A stretch of DNA of 64,000 nucleotides. It comes from Antilocapra americana. Taxonomy: Eukaryota; Chordata; Mammalia; Artiodactyla; Antilocapridae. Position numbers and translations under genes: made by a program. The notes below the pieces were generated by a model, which had not been told where the DNA came from, ran no database searches, and saw only the letters and a list, made by a program, of their open reading frames with translations. Positions 49,003 to 61,323 of this stretch are shown one piece after another. Numbering within the stretch: the stretch's first letter is position 1; each line of letters starts with the position of its first letter. Location of the stretch: the NCBI GenBank assembly GCA_007570785.1, contig ML660774.1, forward strand, positions 11,748,476-11,812,475, written 5' to 3'.

Positions 49003-52000
49003 CTTTAAGAGAAAAGATAAATTAGTAATTTTTGTGGGTGCTGCTTTTGAATAAAAAGGCAGAGCCTTGTTTATTCACCCACGAATCCCACCAGTATATT
49101 GCCAAAGTTGTCCTGTATGTATTACGAGTGTTTACAAGATGGTTATATAGAAACAAACACACACATACACACAATACGGTCAGCCACAACCAGCACTCCC
49201 AAAACAGCACTTTAAGAAAGTGTATATATAGTTACATATATACACCTGAGGAAGTAGGAGGTGTGAATAAAATAATGTAAAATACGCTGAACCTCGCACT
49301 TCTCACATTACCCTGAATCACTGTTTTCTAATTCTTCATTCTGGTCATACTAATCTTTGAACCCTTTTTCATCACAACATAATCATATTTCTCTTTCTTT
49401 TACACCATCCTTTAAACAATTTCTAAGTCATCTATCAAAGTAACAGAAAATTAATCTACCATGTCCCCAAATTAACAGCACATAGAAACCAGAAAATCAC
49501 CTCTACACTAATGTAGAACTATAAGGGGAAATATGAATCTGCTTTGAAACAGAGTCCTCTGTCTTTCTACCCTCCAAGTATACATCACTTCTTTGCCTCT
49601 AAGGAAACTGAGGGACTCAAAGGGTAAGTAAGAGACATCAATTTTGTTTAGATAAATACCTAATCCCTCCCATACACTGAAAAATGGAATGGCACATTTG
49701 AAGAGGGAGAGACAGACCAAATTATGAATATTGAAATGATGCGGCTCTTCAGAGGGCATGTACATTCCTTAAGAACAAGACTAACTTTATGTATATTTTT
49801 CATACCATTCAGTATGTCAGTATGTGACATGTCTACTTAAATTATAAAACTTCAATTCTTTGTTTTACATTCTTTAGTTCCCAAGTTAAGCATCATAGTT
49901 TTTTCTTTTTTTATTTGTATTTGATTAAATATCATATATATTTTTTAATTTTTTAAATTAATTAATTAATTAAAAATTTTTTCTTTACATTATAGTGTTG
50001 GTTTTGCCATACATTGACATGAATCTGCCATGGGTATACATATGTTTCCCTTCTAGAACGCCCCTCCCTCCTCCCTCCCGATTCCCTCTCTCTGGGTCAT
50101 CCCAGTGCACCAGCATATTTTTAAGGCCTGATGATATCAGATGTTTTCAACATTCCTACAGGATAATGATCAAATCTGTTGTTTCAGTTTTATAGAGAAA
50201 GAGAATTCTTTGCTCAAGGCCAACACAATACTGTAGAGCACTTGTCCTCCAAAAATTGTATTTTGTTCTATACATCTCAATATTGTACAATTTTAATCTC
50301 TGATAATTAAAAAAAAAATAGATCTTTGTGCCTTAACTGTGGATGCATGGCACTTGGAAACCACAAATACATACACACCCCCCATGTATCATCATATGTC
50401 TTGTCTGATACTTAACAACCTGGAGAATTAAGTAGTATTTTAAAGATGAAGATGCTAACTCTAAAGGAGGTTAAGGAACTTAACAAATGCCCCACATTGA
50501 TGAGGTGCCCAAATTGGGATTTGCTATCAGCTCTGTTTGCCTTCAAAGACTTACTTGTTCTTTGCCAATAAACCATATTGACCCAAGTAATCAAAAGATT
50601 AAAATCAACAATAATCAGAGAACTGTGAGTAGGATATGAAGAAATAACAGGTAGCTAAAAGTTATGGCAATTCTGCAATAGCTTACTTCAATATCTATCC
50701 GATATATATATATATATATATATCCAATATATATTCAATATATCCAATATTTTGAAACTGGATAGAAACTCTCAAGTAAAAACCATATTAATTTGAGATC
50801 CCTTTTAACAGATACTTTTCAACCTTTTGCCTGTACTTACTGTACTCTTCCCCTTTTTAAAATAAATTATATTTTGAGTTTATCATTTTATTTAATACAT
50901 GGTAATAAAGATTTGGTTCTCTAAGCCAGAAAAAAAGTAAGGTAAATCTGTCTTTCAGAAAATGGTTTTCTACAGCTTTCAGACATTAATCAAAGCATTT
51001 CACAAACGAGTCTTTGAAAATAATTCTATATTTACAATGGTCATCTGACTCCAAAACAAGACATATTCTACAGGTAATAAGAATAAAAATGTTCACCACT
51101 TTCACCTTTAAAAATAAAATATTTCAAAACAGCCACACAAGCATACCCTTACCAGCTTTGCATTTCCCTAGGTTTGTGCTGTTCTCCGTCCAAGATTGAG
51201 AATCAGTAAGAAGGTGGCTCTGGGACTCTCTCAATGGCTTTGCAGGAAACTGATGGTTTTCAGGACTGAAAAATAATTATCATTATGATCCTCAGGTTAA
51301 CTCTTGATTGTATTTCTTAAAGGAAGTGAGTATTTCTTAAAGGAAGGAACTCACACCTCTCATGGTACAAGATAATTGTAGGAGTTACCAAGAGAATTTA
51401 GGAAAAGCAGGAACAAGGCGTTAAGTCATACTGACTCACAATGAAAAAGTGTTCTTGTCTCAGCTCTCTTCTTTCCTCTGATTACAATATGATGGCAATC
51501 ACTGACTTTGGCAAATCTCCATTATTAATACACAGAATAAGCCTCAGCCTCTGATTCTAGCAGGTAAAGGAATGTTAATTAGAACTTACCAGTATTTTAT
51601 TACTGATTTTAAGTTATATTCGATGCCAAATTATCTAGTTTCTCACTGATGACAGTGATATAAAGTTCAGTTTAAAATAAATAACATTTCATTTAGATTT
51701 TAAAACATTATTGGCACAGAAACTATTAGTTTATTTTTTACAACACACCAAAATAGTAATTATAATAATATTAAAAAGAAAAAAAAAACTACTTAAAATT
51801 TTTCCAAGAGTAATTTCACATATTTTAGTTGACTATAACTATTATATTTTTTAAAGGATGTGCCTTTTCTCCTTCATAATTACCTCATATCTAAAATTTG
51901 AGATCATTTCAACTTTGTGCTGCTCTCATAATCCCTTATTAAAATTCTGGAGGAAAACTTTAAAAAAGAAAACTGTGTCTCCTGTTCATAGGAAAATTTT

Positions 52001-55000
52001 CTTTTACACTAATTCTTATTCATCCTCAGGAAAGGGACCATAGACCAGGTACAGCAGAGTAGCTAAGTGCTGGTTTAGGGACTCCTTGGAGAATCATTAC
52101 TGTAGCAGGACTTTAACAAACAGCAAGGATGCATTCACCCAACAATACTCATTGAAGTACCTATTATATCAATGAGTAAAGTCTTTGATCTAACTGAGGA
52201 AGGAGAAGAATAAATGTATAATAAATCAGGTGAGATTAAGAGCTCTGACAACAGTAAAAGGCAAGGCAAAGGGAACCGAGGGGCGGGCTGCTATGCTACA
52301 AAGGGTTTTCAAAGACGACCTCTCCGGTAGTTACACCTGAGCCGAAAGTGATCTGAAGGCACACACCACTCAGGTATCTGGAGGAGGAAATTTGGGGAAG
52401 ACAAACTGACAAGCGCAAAGCCACTCGCTAAGCAGCGTGCTTGGTGTGTTTGAGGAACAGCAAGATCTGTGTGCCCGAGGACTGTGAGCGACGGGGAGGA
52501 GGGAAGGCATTAGAGAGGCGTCAAGGGCCAGGTCAGCCAGGACAGGGGAAGGACATCCATTAGCTTCTATTCTGAGCAAGATGGAAAATCAGTGGAGGCT
52601 TCTGAGCAGAAGAGTGACACAATCTGATTTACATTTTAAAAGGCTCAGTCTCTCTTTTTAATGGAGAATAGACTGGAGGAGGGCAAACATGGAACCAGAG
52701 TCCATGTGAGAAATGATGGCTTGGACCAGGAAAGCAGGCCTGGAGGTGGTGAGAAAGTATCCAGGTTACGGGTATATTTGGAGGGGACGTCTGACAGGAT
52801 CTGCAATGCACAGGGTATACAGGGTCCCCAAAGAGTGGAATCTAGGTGACTCCCAAGCTTCTCGCCTGAGCATCTGGGAGAAAGGAAATCACTACTCAAG
52901 AATATGAGAGAATGAAGGAGAATCAGGTTTAGGGAGGGGTGAAGGGATAGCTGGCTTGGAGTCAGGAGTTCTGCTCTCCACCTGTTCAGCTGGCAGTGAC
53001 TTTTATGTGGATACATTCCATAGACAATGACGTATACAACTCGGGTACACAGGGGAGCCATAAACTAGGCACAGAAAATGCATGCGGGCCAGTCAGGGGA
53101 AATTACAGAATTCTGTAGAAGAGACTTCAGCTGTCAAAACCCAATCTCAACATTTAAAGGAAAGGAAAGAGAAGCCCAGAGGGGTTGCCTGGCCTTGTCA
53201 AGATCACCTCGATGGGTAACAGTGTCAGAACTAGGATTTCTCCCCATGCCCACTTAGTAGCAGACGGACTATATCTAAACCCCAACTAGTCTTAACTACA
53301 AAAGCCACTTGATAGTAAGCAAACAAACAAACAGAAAAAACAAAACAGCCTTCAGCTCTGTGGAATTTCCAAGCCAAAACTCACAGGGCAGGGCCAAGAA
53401 AGACTATGGTGGCTTTGAAAGCCCCACGTGACACACACGTTAGCTGGCAGGCACATAACTCGCTCTGGTGAGCAGGCTTCATCCTGTGACAATTTCAGGT
53501 GACTTTGTAATGGTACCAGGACCACTGCCATAGAAAGGGTTCTGGGGTCACGTCCGATTCCACGGGAGGAAGCGTTGTAAGCAGTAAGACACTGCTTGGG
53601 AGGAGTGTGCTGTGAGCATGGCATTCCAGTAAGGAGGAGAACCTTACGACATGATAGTTTATGTATTTTTTTGTTGTTGATTTTATTTTATTTTATTTTT
53701 TTTTATTGTTTTTGCCATACAGTGTCATGATATCACCATGGGTTTACATATGCTCCCCCTCCAGAACCGCCCTCCCCCCTCCCTCCCCCCCGGGAAATCT
53801 CGCTGCACCAGCCCCGAGCATCAATCCTGGGCTGGCGATTGATTAGACACATGACAATTAACATGCTTCAATGCCCTTCTCCCATATCATCCCACCCTTA
53901 CCCTCATCCACAGAGTCCACGAGTCTATTCTATACATCTGCGTTCCTTTTGCTGTCTCGCATGTTGGGTTCTCGTTACCGTCTTTCTACATTCCATATAT
54001 ATGCGTTAATATACTGTATTGTTGTTTTGGCTTCTGGCTTACTTCACTCTGGAGATAGTTTATGTTTTTGCTATTGGCTTTCATTTAAACATTAGAGGTA
54101 TTGGCATATTAAAAAAAAGAAATCTGTCTTGAACATTTAAAAAAGTGTTTCTACTTAAAACTTCATATAGAACATTTTTTTAAAGAGCATTTTGAAATGT
54201 TTAGATTGTTTCACCTTTTGCCAGTCAGAATCCAATTTCAGGCCTTCCTCAAATGCTTGATAGATTGGAACCAAAAGAGACTTAAAACAGTGGCCAAAAG
54301 TCCAGAAAATAAATTTCCTAGACTCCTTCCTTTCTTTCTCCATAGAAATGGCTCAGATCAAGCGTAGAGGTCTTTAAAGAGGACCAAGAATATGGTGCTC
54401 ACTGCTGATGGGGCTATCCATCCAACATCTGGGATTCCATTCTTCATTTTCAAGGGCCTGGTCCAGGCAGGGAAGGTCTCTTGATTGCCAAGAGGAAAGG
54501 CCCAGTGGGTCAGAGGCAAAGTAACCCCGTCAGCTCACTTGATCATAAGTGGGACTAATTTGGACTTAAACTGTGCCCTTTTTTTAAGCACCACATTTAA
54601 AAAAATCATAATATATTTCAGTCAACTTACAGAGAATCAACATCTGTTTACTGACTACCCAGATTAATCACAGAATTTTATAATTATGACTGAAGCTCCC
54701 AATGTACTACCACCTCAGTCACACTTTCCTCCCGCGCTCATTCCAACATGGAAACCAGTGTAGTAAATGATCCTAAGTTCTTAAATTTCTTTCCCCCAAA
54801 GGAACAGATAAGCAAAGGACACCATAAGATAAACTATATTATTTGAAAGTAAAATAGAAAAAAAAATATGGGCTTACTTTTTAGATGATGAATTCATTCC
54901 TGCAGGAGTAGATGGTTGTTCAGGATCCTGGTTAACAAGGCAAGTTGGAAAGGAGCAGCCATCACCTAGACTATAATTAAAATAAAAACTTATAATTATG

Positions 55001-57791
55001 CAGTAAAAGAAAGATGATCTCTATGAGCAGACCACAGTTATATTATGGACAAAATGTGTATCTCAGACATCGGCTTCAGTACAGTATGTTTATGGAGATG
55101 TGAGTCAACTGATTTCCACTTTGATATAATAGTGGATCATAAAACAATACTTTTAAAAATAGGAGTTCTTATGCAGAAAGACAGAGTTCTTCTGTTGGAT
55201 TACTTGCAGTAGTCTAAACCCTGAAAATTTTCACAACAAAATACCTGGAAAAAATGGGTAGCAACCAGTACTTCTTTTCATCACCAAAAACCTGGCGCAT
55301 ATTTTTACCGAAACCCAAGCTGAATCCATTCTTATCTGTTCCGTGTCGAAATACTGGGCTTCTAAATGCCTCTAGAAAAGATGGCAGAGCAACCACATAA
55401 GGAAAGAGCACATCAACTAGCAAGCACTATAGTTAGAAAGGAGTGGATTAAACAAAGAAACTGAAAACCAATGGCAAGCCTCCTGCGACTTTATATGTCT
55501 GTCAACAGCCCCACAGCTGAAGACTGTCTATTCTTTTAAAACAAACTTAAAACATGATTAGATCTATTGCAGTTTTTAAGTAACCCTTTTATTTCTGCAG
55601 CAGCACATGTGTATTGTAAAACTGAGAAAATACAAACAAGCAAATAATTTAAAACTCTACATCTTCTAGACGGCTAAATGGACAGAGAGATAAGACAGAT
55701 ATAAACATACATTGTTAAATCAAAATGAGACTAAAGATACATTCTATAATCTTTTGTCAACTAATAAATTCCATTTTCCAATTTGAGGAGAATTTTATGT
55801 CATCCAATCATAAATTTTCTTCTAGCTAATCAAAAAGGTACTTTAAAACTGTCTAAATCAGGATCCAGCGCAGTCACACACTGCGGCTGGTTATGCCCGC
55901 GAGGTTCAGAGAGGCTGCGTGACTGCTCAGTACCACACAAAACGTAAATGACACGAGTGGAATCTGAATAAAGTCATCAAAGTTCTGTCCTTTATTTTAC
56001 ATTTTCTTTCTAAATAATGCTGAGATGCAAAACCAAAAATGTTAGTTTGGGGATTTTCTATATGAATAAACATAGAAGTATAATGATTTCTGTCCATTAT
56101 TTAAGAAAGGAAAAATCTAACTAGCAGAGTCAAGGTACTATGAAAAATGTGGTGATTTGAAAGATTCTTAACATTTATTACCCTAATTTATAGCTTTTTA
56201 TAAAAAGCTTTTCAATAATTATAGGACCATATTGTTCAGAGGAAATCCTTTCAGTGTTACAAGTAAAATCTACAAGTTTCTAAAATTGAAAGCTAGTAGA
56301 AACACTTACATTTGAAAAATAATTTAATTGCTTTACAATTTGAATTGCTCTATAATTTGAAATACAATACTTTGTGTAGAAATTACTTTATTATACCAAT
56401 ATTTCACTCTGCTAATACTTTAGGTGATTAGATTTCACCTCAATATTAAAAATAAACATTCACAATTATATACAACTAATTTTCATTATTTTAATAACAG
56501 AATCTCATAACTTAAGTGTCCTTTGCGATCGATCAAAATTAATTATAAGTCCTGGGTGCATTCTGAAACTCATATTCTTAGTCTAGAAGACTCCATTTAG
56601 CTTAGTCCCTGCTTACTTCTCAAACTTCATAGTATATTTTTTTGTTCTTTAGCTTTCTATGAATAGTTTCTCAAACATGAATAGTTTCTCAAACATGAAT
56701 AGTTTCTCAAACATATGTAGCTCTTTAAAAAAAAATGAGATGAAATACAGAGAACATAAAATTGGTCACTTTAAGGTGAACATTTCAGTGGCATTTAGTA
56801 GTTCATATTTTTTTGCAACCAATACCTATACTAAATTCCAAAATATTTTAATCACCTCAAAAGAAACCCTATATTAATTAAAGCAGCCATTCTTTACTCC
56901 ATCTTCTTCCCACCCTTTGGAAATCATCAAAATGCTTCTTTCTCCATGGATATTTCCTATAAATGGAATTATATGACATGTAACCTTTTATATTTGACTT
57001 TTTATTTAGTACATTTCTGATGTTCATACATGTAGCACTGCTTTGCTGTATCCCATCGCTGCAGGGATTTTGAACATACTATTTTCTCTGCCTGAGATGT
57101 TCTGGCTCTTTCCACGACTTCTTAAATGCTTTCTGTTTTCATGAGCTCTTCCTTGACCACTCCTAGATAGGTTCCCTTCTACCATCCCCAGGTCTTGATT
57201 CATAACTCAACATCCTGTTTGTTTCTTTCAAAACACTTTATAATTAGGTTTATGCTTGGTTATTGATTTTCTGTGTTGCTCACCACTGTATATATACACA
57301 ATGCTTTGCACACAATGGACAGTTAAAAATACAGGGAATGAGTGAATCTGTATTTGTTCAGAGTGGTTTTTAGAACTTCAGGACAGGTTAGCATTTAATC
57401 ATATGGCAACTTCTGATGAATATTTAGTTTTGTATTGACAATTCTGTAACTACAATAATTATATACTCACCTAATGTAGATTTATTTTTGCTGACTAGCC
57501 AACAATGATAGCCAAACAGAGAAGACAAGCTGACAGAAAACATAGCTGCAGCAAAGAATAAAAACATAATATGGAACTTGGCTTGAGTATCAGGTAGGCC
57601 ATTCTATAAAGAAAGGGAGAAAATAAAATGTTTTGTCAAAGGAATGAGTAGTCCCCTAATTTGATATGTTTTTGTTTGTTTGTTTAAAAATTTTTCTTAA
57701 ATTTAGAAATAGAGAAGATATACAGCTTTATGTTAAAACTTCAAGGGAAAAATGCATCTTTAAACTCAAATCAATGCTTACTATAACATGA

Positions 57792-57828
<37 letters not shown>

Positions 57829-59882
57829 TATGTATGGGAAAGATATTAAAACTTGGGATATTTATTTTGTATAGTCAAATTCATAGAAAAATTATAATAA
57901 TATGTGTGTAAACTATATGAGTAGGAAGCAAGATAAAAGGAGCTATAAAATTTTTATAATTTATAAACTTTTTTTTAATTTACTTTCTGAAAACGTTTTG
58001 TTAACATACTCTAGATTTACAAATGTTTAAACAGTTTTATTATAATGCCAGAAAATGAAGGATAATTGGCATGATTTAGTTAGTCTTCTCGTTGATGTTT
58101 TACATCACTGCAAACAACAGCATCAACTACAAACATGTACAACACACCCACAATAATGCTTCAAGCTACTTTATATAGTCAGCACAGAAAAGTTCAACAC
58201 CAGTGCATACACTTGTCTAAAATAAACCTTACAATACCCATGGGATGAAAAAGGCTAAAGCACATCCGAACTGACTCTCCTAGACTAGGCGTCTAAGGAG
58301 GCCTGGAGTCCCTCTAGAATGTGGGCTTAGGTATACTCAGTGAAGCACCAGAGATGCTAGGATGTGTCTCCTTCTGATATTCTGTTTCCATATCTTGCAG
58401 TTATTTGTCAGATTGACCCCAGTCACAAGACCTCACTGATACCTTTTGACAATAGTGTTCTCACAGAGAAAACCAGTCATTCTTCTACAGATGTATTTGT
58501 GGTTTGGAAATAAAACCATCCACAAGAATGAGGAACTGTAAGGCTGTGTGCTCTCAGACATTTATGAGAGATCATTCTTCCAGATGGACCTGCAAGTACC
58601 CTCGAATGCCAGGACATGCTCATTTACCTGTGTATTTCTAGCGCTTACCAATGTAACTGACACATAGTAGGCATCAATAAATCTTTAGCATTGAAGGTGG
58701 TTCAAATCTTACATCAATGATCTAATAATTCATAAAGTCTTCCCATAATAAAGGATAATTTAATGAATGTAGTAAGGCAACTCTGGCAGGGATAACTGCT
58801 TTTTATATTGTATGGTATTCATGAGGAGTATCTTGCAGTATGTAAAATACATAGTACTAATTCTGTTTTGCTTACATTTAAAATATACAGTGCAGAAAAC
58901 AAATGAGGTGCCTAAAGCATACACCTAATATCAATTCAGGACTTGATTGATATTCTAGTTTAATAATCTTTTTACACCTAAAGAAGAACTTCTATTTTTA
59001 AACACTAAGAAAAAAAAATCTTATATAGTCACTTCTCGTTATTCGCAGTGGTGATGTTCTTTAAAGTTGCCATGAACACTGAAATTATGATTCCTGAACC
59101 ACTGCTCCTGGGACAGGCTTCTGGACACAACATTTTTGTCAAATGATCAATGACCTTGTTCTGTGTGTTTCTGCTTATAAAACCTAATTGGTACCTTATT
59201 TAATATACATTAAATAAGAGAACTCACAGCCAACCGCATCATAAGTCATGTCTGAAGGAAGCTTATCTAAATACAGGTATTTTTTCCATGAGGCACATCA
59301 CAGTCTCTTCTTTTGCTCAGAAAATTAGACAGCACTTCAGCGCTAGGCTTGAAGACCTTTTAAACAATGAAATCACCAACAAAAAAAGCACAAAAATGCA
59401 AAAGACACGGCACTAAATAGACTTAAAAGCACACTCATTTACAGTATGAGAGTTCAAACAGGAAGGCAATAAGACCTCTGGTTTGATCTCAACTGGAAAT
59501 GTGCACGTGGGTGACTCAGAGTTTTCCTACTCTGTCTATGCTTATAAATGACCACAAAAGCTACGCTGAGTATTGACTCTGAGGTTTTAAATAAATGTTA
59601 GCAAGTAAGTGAATTCACAAACAGAGAATCTGCGAATAATGAGGAATGACTATACATAAATTAGCTCTATTCTATAAAATTAGTGTCTGGATTAAATCAT
59701 TACTGAAAGTCTATATATGTATTTTTGTATACCAAAAAAAGTCACCAAGGTAATAACTTACGGTCCAAAATTTGATAAAATACTGTAAATCTGTAGCAGC
59801 AATAAAAAGGCAGTACAGCAGAGAATAAGCCAAGAAAAGGAGGAAAAATTTATAATTTGAAAATCCAACACAATTGTTCACC
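48962..59882 (-). CDS. ZDHHC2: ZDHHC2, DHHC palmitoyltransferase, C-terminal 208 codons (six exons, 5' part off the right edge)
   Basis: ZDHHC2 is a multi-pass membrane protein S-acyltransferase that attaches palmitate to cysteines of substrates such as PSD-95 in recycling endosomes and plasma membrane. Exons on the minus strand are 59882-59762, 57603-57471, 55371-55245, 54970-54878, 51265-51153 and 49002-48962, totalling 628 nt in frame to a TAA. The visible part starts one base into the Trp codon just after the DHHC Cys, so the catalytic DHHC exon is outside. It contains TM3 ([19 protein letters not shown]), TM4 ([20 protein letters not shown]), the TTxE-type motif as STLE at an exon junction, the PaCCT-like segment [14 protein letters not shown], and the long C-tail ending in [10 protein letters not shown]. 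The 208 visible residues match the human tail in length as I recall it. No damage is seen. Confidence 0.97.
49900..50117 (-). mobile_element. Truncated ruminant L1 3' end
   Basis: A T-rich left end, then TTTTGCCATACATTGACATG, AATCTGCCATGGGTATACAT and CCCAGTGCACCAGC, matching in antisense the same L1 3' UTR seen at 53.7 kb. Confidence 0.75.
50415..50560 (-). repeat. MIR-like remnant (antisense)
   Basis: AAAGATGAAGATGCTAAC, AGGTTAAGGAACTTAAC and AATTGGGATTTGCTATC follow the antisense MIR order. Confidence 0.5.
50702..50745. repeat. AT microsatellite
   Basis: A (AT) run of about 11 units followed by ATATCC/ATATTC variants. Confidence 0.85.
51153..51265 (-). CDS. ZDHHC2: ZDHHC2 C-tail exon
   Basis: 113 nt encoding [20 protein letters not shown] to NLGKCKA plus G. 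The acceptor is TTTTCAG and the donor CTG/GTAAGG. Confidence 0.95.
52170..53000 (+). repeat. Ancient mammalian interspersed repeat, family not named
   Basis: Matches a common mammalian consensus I recognise by text order but cannot name with confidence: AAGATGGAAAATCAGTGGAGG, AGCAGAAGAGTGACACAATC, GAGAAATGATGGCTTGGACC, GGAGGTGGTGAGAAAGT. Its GC content is higher than the flanks. Long minus-strand open frames here are not genes. Confidence 0.5.
53150..53270 (-). repeat. MIR-like remnant (antisense)
   Basis: AAGCCCAGAGGGGTTGCC, TTGTCAAGATCACC and AACTAGGATTTCTCCCC follow the antisense MIR order. Confidence 0.5.
53665..54053 (-). mobile_element. Young ruminant L1 3' end, 5'-truncated
   Basis: Antisense L1 3' UTR with its poly(A) tail seen as a T-rich left end. 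It runs through CTGCACCAGCCCCGAGCAT and CCATATATATGCGTTAATAT. It is flanked by an exact 12-bp duplication GATAGTTTATGT (53653-53664 and 54054-54065). Confidence 0.9.
54878..54970 (-). CDS. ZDHHC2: ZDHHC2 C-tail exon
   Basis: 93 nt encoding [18 protein letters not shown] to GMNSSSK plus AA. The acceptor is AATTATAG and the donor AAA/GTAAGC. Confidence 0.95.
55245..55371 (-). CDS. ZDHHC2: ZDHHC2 exon with PaCCT-like segment
   Basis: 127 nt encoding (E)[15 protein letters not shown] to YWLLPIFS plus AG. The acceptor is TTTCTAG and the donor AG/GTATTT. It reads GFGKNMRQ where human has GFSKNMRQ as I recall. Confidence 0.97.
56659..56712 (+). repeat. Three exact tandem copies of an 18-bp unit
   Basis: ATGAATAGTTTCTCAAAC repeated without mismatch at 56659, 56677 and 56695. 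Confidence 0.97.
56745..57050 (-). repeat. Old L1 3' end (antisense)
   Basis: Decayed order AAATTGGTCACTTTAAGGTG, TTTCAGTGGCATTTAGTA, AAAGAAACCCTATA and TATAAATGGAATTATATGAC, as in antisense L1M 3' UTRs. Confidence 0.65.
57065..57350 (+). repeat. L2 LINE 3' end
   Basis: Degenerate L2 order: TTTTCTCTGCCTGAGATGTTC, GAGCTCTTCCTTGACCAC, CACTTTATAATTAG, then GCTTTGCACACAATGGACAG. Confidence 0.6.
57471..57603 (-). CDS. ZDHHC2: ZDHHC2 exon with TM4
   Basis: 133 nt encoding [20 protein letters not shown] to KNKSTL plus G. The acceptor is TTTATAG and the donor G/GTGAGT. Confidence 0.97.
57789..57829. repeat. TA/CA compound microsatellite
   Basis: A (TA) run passing directly into a (CA) run in a ZDHHC2 intron. 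Confidence 0.9.
59024..59654. mobile_element. Nonautonomous TcMar-Tigger-like DNA transposon
   Basis: About 630 bp with imperfect inverted ends. The left reads TAGTCACTTCTCGTTATTCG and the right, reverse-complemented, TAGTCATTCCTCATTATTCG. Both are flanked by TA, as expected for mariner-type insertion. The interior is AT-rich and noncoding. The exact family is not determined. Confidence 0.72.
59762..59882 (-). CDS. ZDHHC2: ZDHHC2 exon with TM3
   Basis: 121 nt encoding [20 protein letters not shown] to FIKFWT. The acceptor is GTTAACAG and the donor ACC/GTAAGT. The first base completes the Trp of the DHHCPW motif. Confidence 0.96.
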
Positions 59883-60667
59883 CTGTTAACAAAACAAAAA
59901 CAACATTTTCAGTGAGTTTTATGCTGTTACCCTAGGTACACATATGCTCAATCTTAACACAAGTATTTGATTTCCTGACATTAAAATTTATTGGCATTTC
60001 TTTAAGCATAACTCAAAAGATTTCTTTTTAAAAATTACTTATTTTTTAAAGATTTTTCACACATACATTAAAAAATCCATTTCACTAAAAAGGAATTTCT
60101 ATGTTCAAACTGTAGAAATTTGATATGTAGTACTGCTTTAATTATTCAAGACCCCTGTACTTCCTGTCCAATTATACAAATAAGCACATGCCTTAAGTAT
60201 AGATCTTGTGAGAAATCTATTAACACCAAACAGATAAGAGGAATTTTCTAAACTCTTTTCTGTGTTACCTTTGGATTTTATTTCTAGCTATGATTAAGTA
60301 ATTTAAAAACTTTTTAAGTTTCCCAAAATTAGATGAGATGTCTTTACAGACTATTTGCATGCTGACAGTATGGCACTAAAGCAACCAGGTTATCGAAGCA
60401 TCTTAAACGGAAGGTTTAAGGAAAGAAACAGGACTGGGAGCCAGACAGCCAAGTAGTCATGTACATTCGATGTGAAATAACTGTGTGTCCCTGACAAAGT
60501 GCCATAATTTCTAAGGGCTTCCTTTTCTTTATCTGTCAAATCAGCACTCTGAGATCCTTTCTGAGAACCAGGTCTCTATGCTACAATTCCAAAAATGGAG
60601 ATTTAGAATTCTCAGCTTTTACTCTGAAATCACGGTATTTGGAGAGGGCGGTTGAAGAACTCAAACT

Positions 60668-60913
60668 GAAGCTAAGTCGCTTCAGTCGTGTCCGACTCTG
60701 TGTGACCCCATCCCCCGTCCCTGGGAGTCTCCAGGCAAGAACACTGGAGTGGGTTGCCATTTCCTTCTCCAGTGCATCAGAGTGAAAAGTGAAAGTGAAG
60801 TCGATCAGTCGTGTCCGACTCTTAGCGAGCCTATGGACTGCAGCCCACCAGGCTCCTCCATCCATGGGAGTTTCCAGGCAAGAGTACTGGAGTGGGGTGC
60901 CACTGCCTTCTCC
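60668..60913 (-). mobile_element. Dimeric BOV-A type SINE
   Basis: Two successive related units, each with a CGTGTCCGACTCT head and a CAGGCAAGA.CACTGGAGT-type body, joined by GTGAAAGTGAAG. An exact 14-bp target duplication GAAGAACTCAAACT flanks the pair (60654-60667 and 60914-60927), so both units arrived as one insertion. Confidence 0.9.
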
Positions 60914-61165
60914 GAAGAACTCAAACTACTATATCAATAAACATAAATACAAATACAACTCACACTTTATAGTCACACTTCTTCTATCAAAGCTTATTTT
61001 TCCTCTTTTTATTAAGACAAAGGAGTTCCTGGATGATACAGTATAAATGTGACTCAACACCTAAGTGGAACTGGTTGCTATCTTCCTGGGTAGTGAACCC
61101 ATGAATTAACAATAAAAATAATAAACTCACTGCACAGAAGACACAGATGTTTCTTCTTTCACCCT

Positions 61166-61323
61166 TGTTGTGTATGTGTGTGCGTGTGTGCGTGTGTGTG
61201 TGTGTGTGTGACTCAGTCATGTCCGAATCTCTGCGACCCCATGGACTGTAGCCCAACAGGCTCCTCTGTCCATGGGATTCCCCAGGCAAGAACACTGGAG
61301 TGGATTACCATGTCCTTCTCCAG
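61166..61323 (-). mobile_element. Truncated Bov-tA SINE with TG/CG microsatellite tail
   Basis: A TG-rich microsatellite (61166-61210) leads directly into an antisense SINE from ACTCAGTCATGTCCGAATC to CATGTCCTTCTCCAGCA. Confidence 0.85.

Larger units (their letters stand above)
49003..51152 (-). other. ZDHHC2: ZDHHC2 last intron
   Basis: Noncoding. It contains a truncated L1 3' end (about 49900-50117), an antisense MIR-like stretch (about 50415-50560) and an AT microsatellite (50702-50724). Confidence 0.7.
51266..54877 (-). other. ZDHHC2: ZDHHC2 penultimate intron
   Basis: Contains an old GC-richer interspersed repeat (about 52170-53000), an antisense MIR-like stretch (about 53150-53270) and a young L1 3' end (53665-54053) with a clean target duplication. 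No gene is seen. Confidence 0.7.
55372..57470 (-). other. ZDHHC2: ZDHHC2 intron between the STLE-junction exons
   Basis: Noncoding. It holds an 18-bp triplicate (56659-56712), an L1 3'-end remnant (about 56745-57050) and an L2 tail (about 57065-57350). Confidence 0.7.
57604..59761 (-). other. ZDHHC2: ZDHHC2 intron between TM3 and TM4 exons
   Basis: Holds a TA/CA microsatellite (57789-57829), a MIR-like tail (about 58600-58700) and a Tigger-like DNA transposon (59024-59654). No gene is seen. Confidence 0.7.

Noticed and set aside
52645..53061. 138-codon minus-strand open frame in a ZDHHC2 intron
   Set aside because: Lies within an ancient interspersed repeat and reads its antisense; no known protein pattern.
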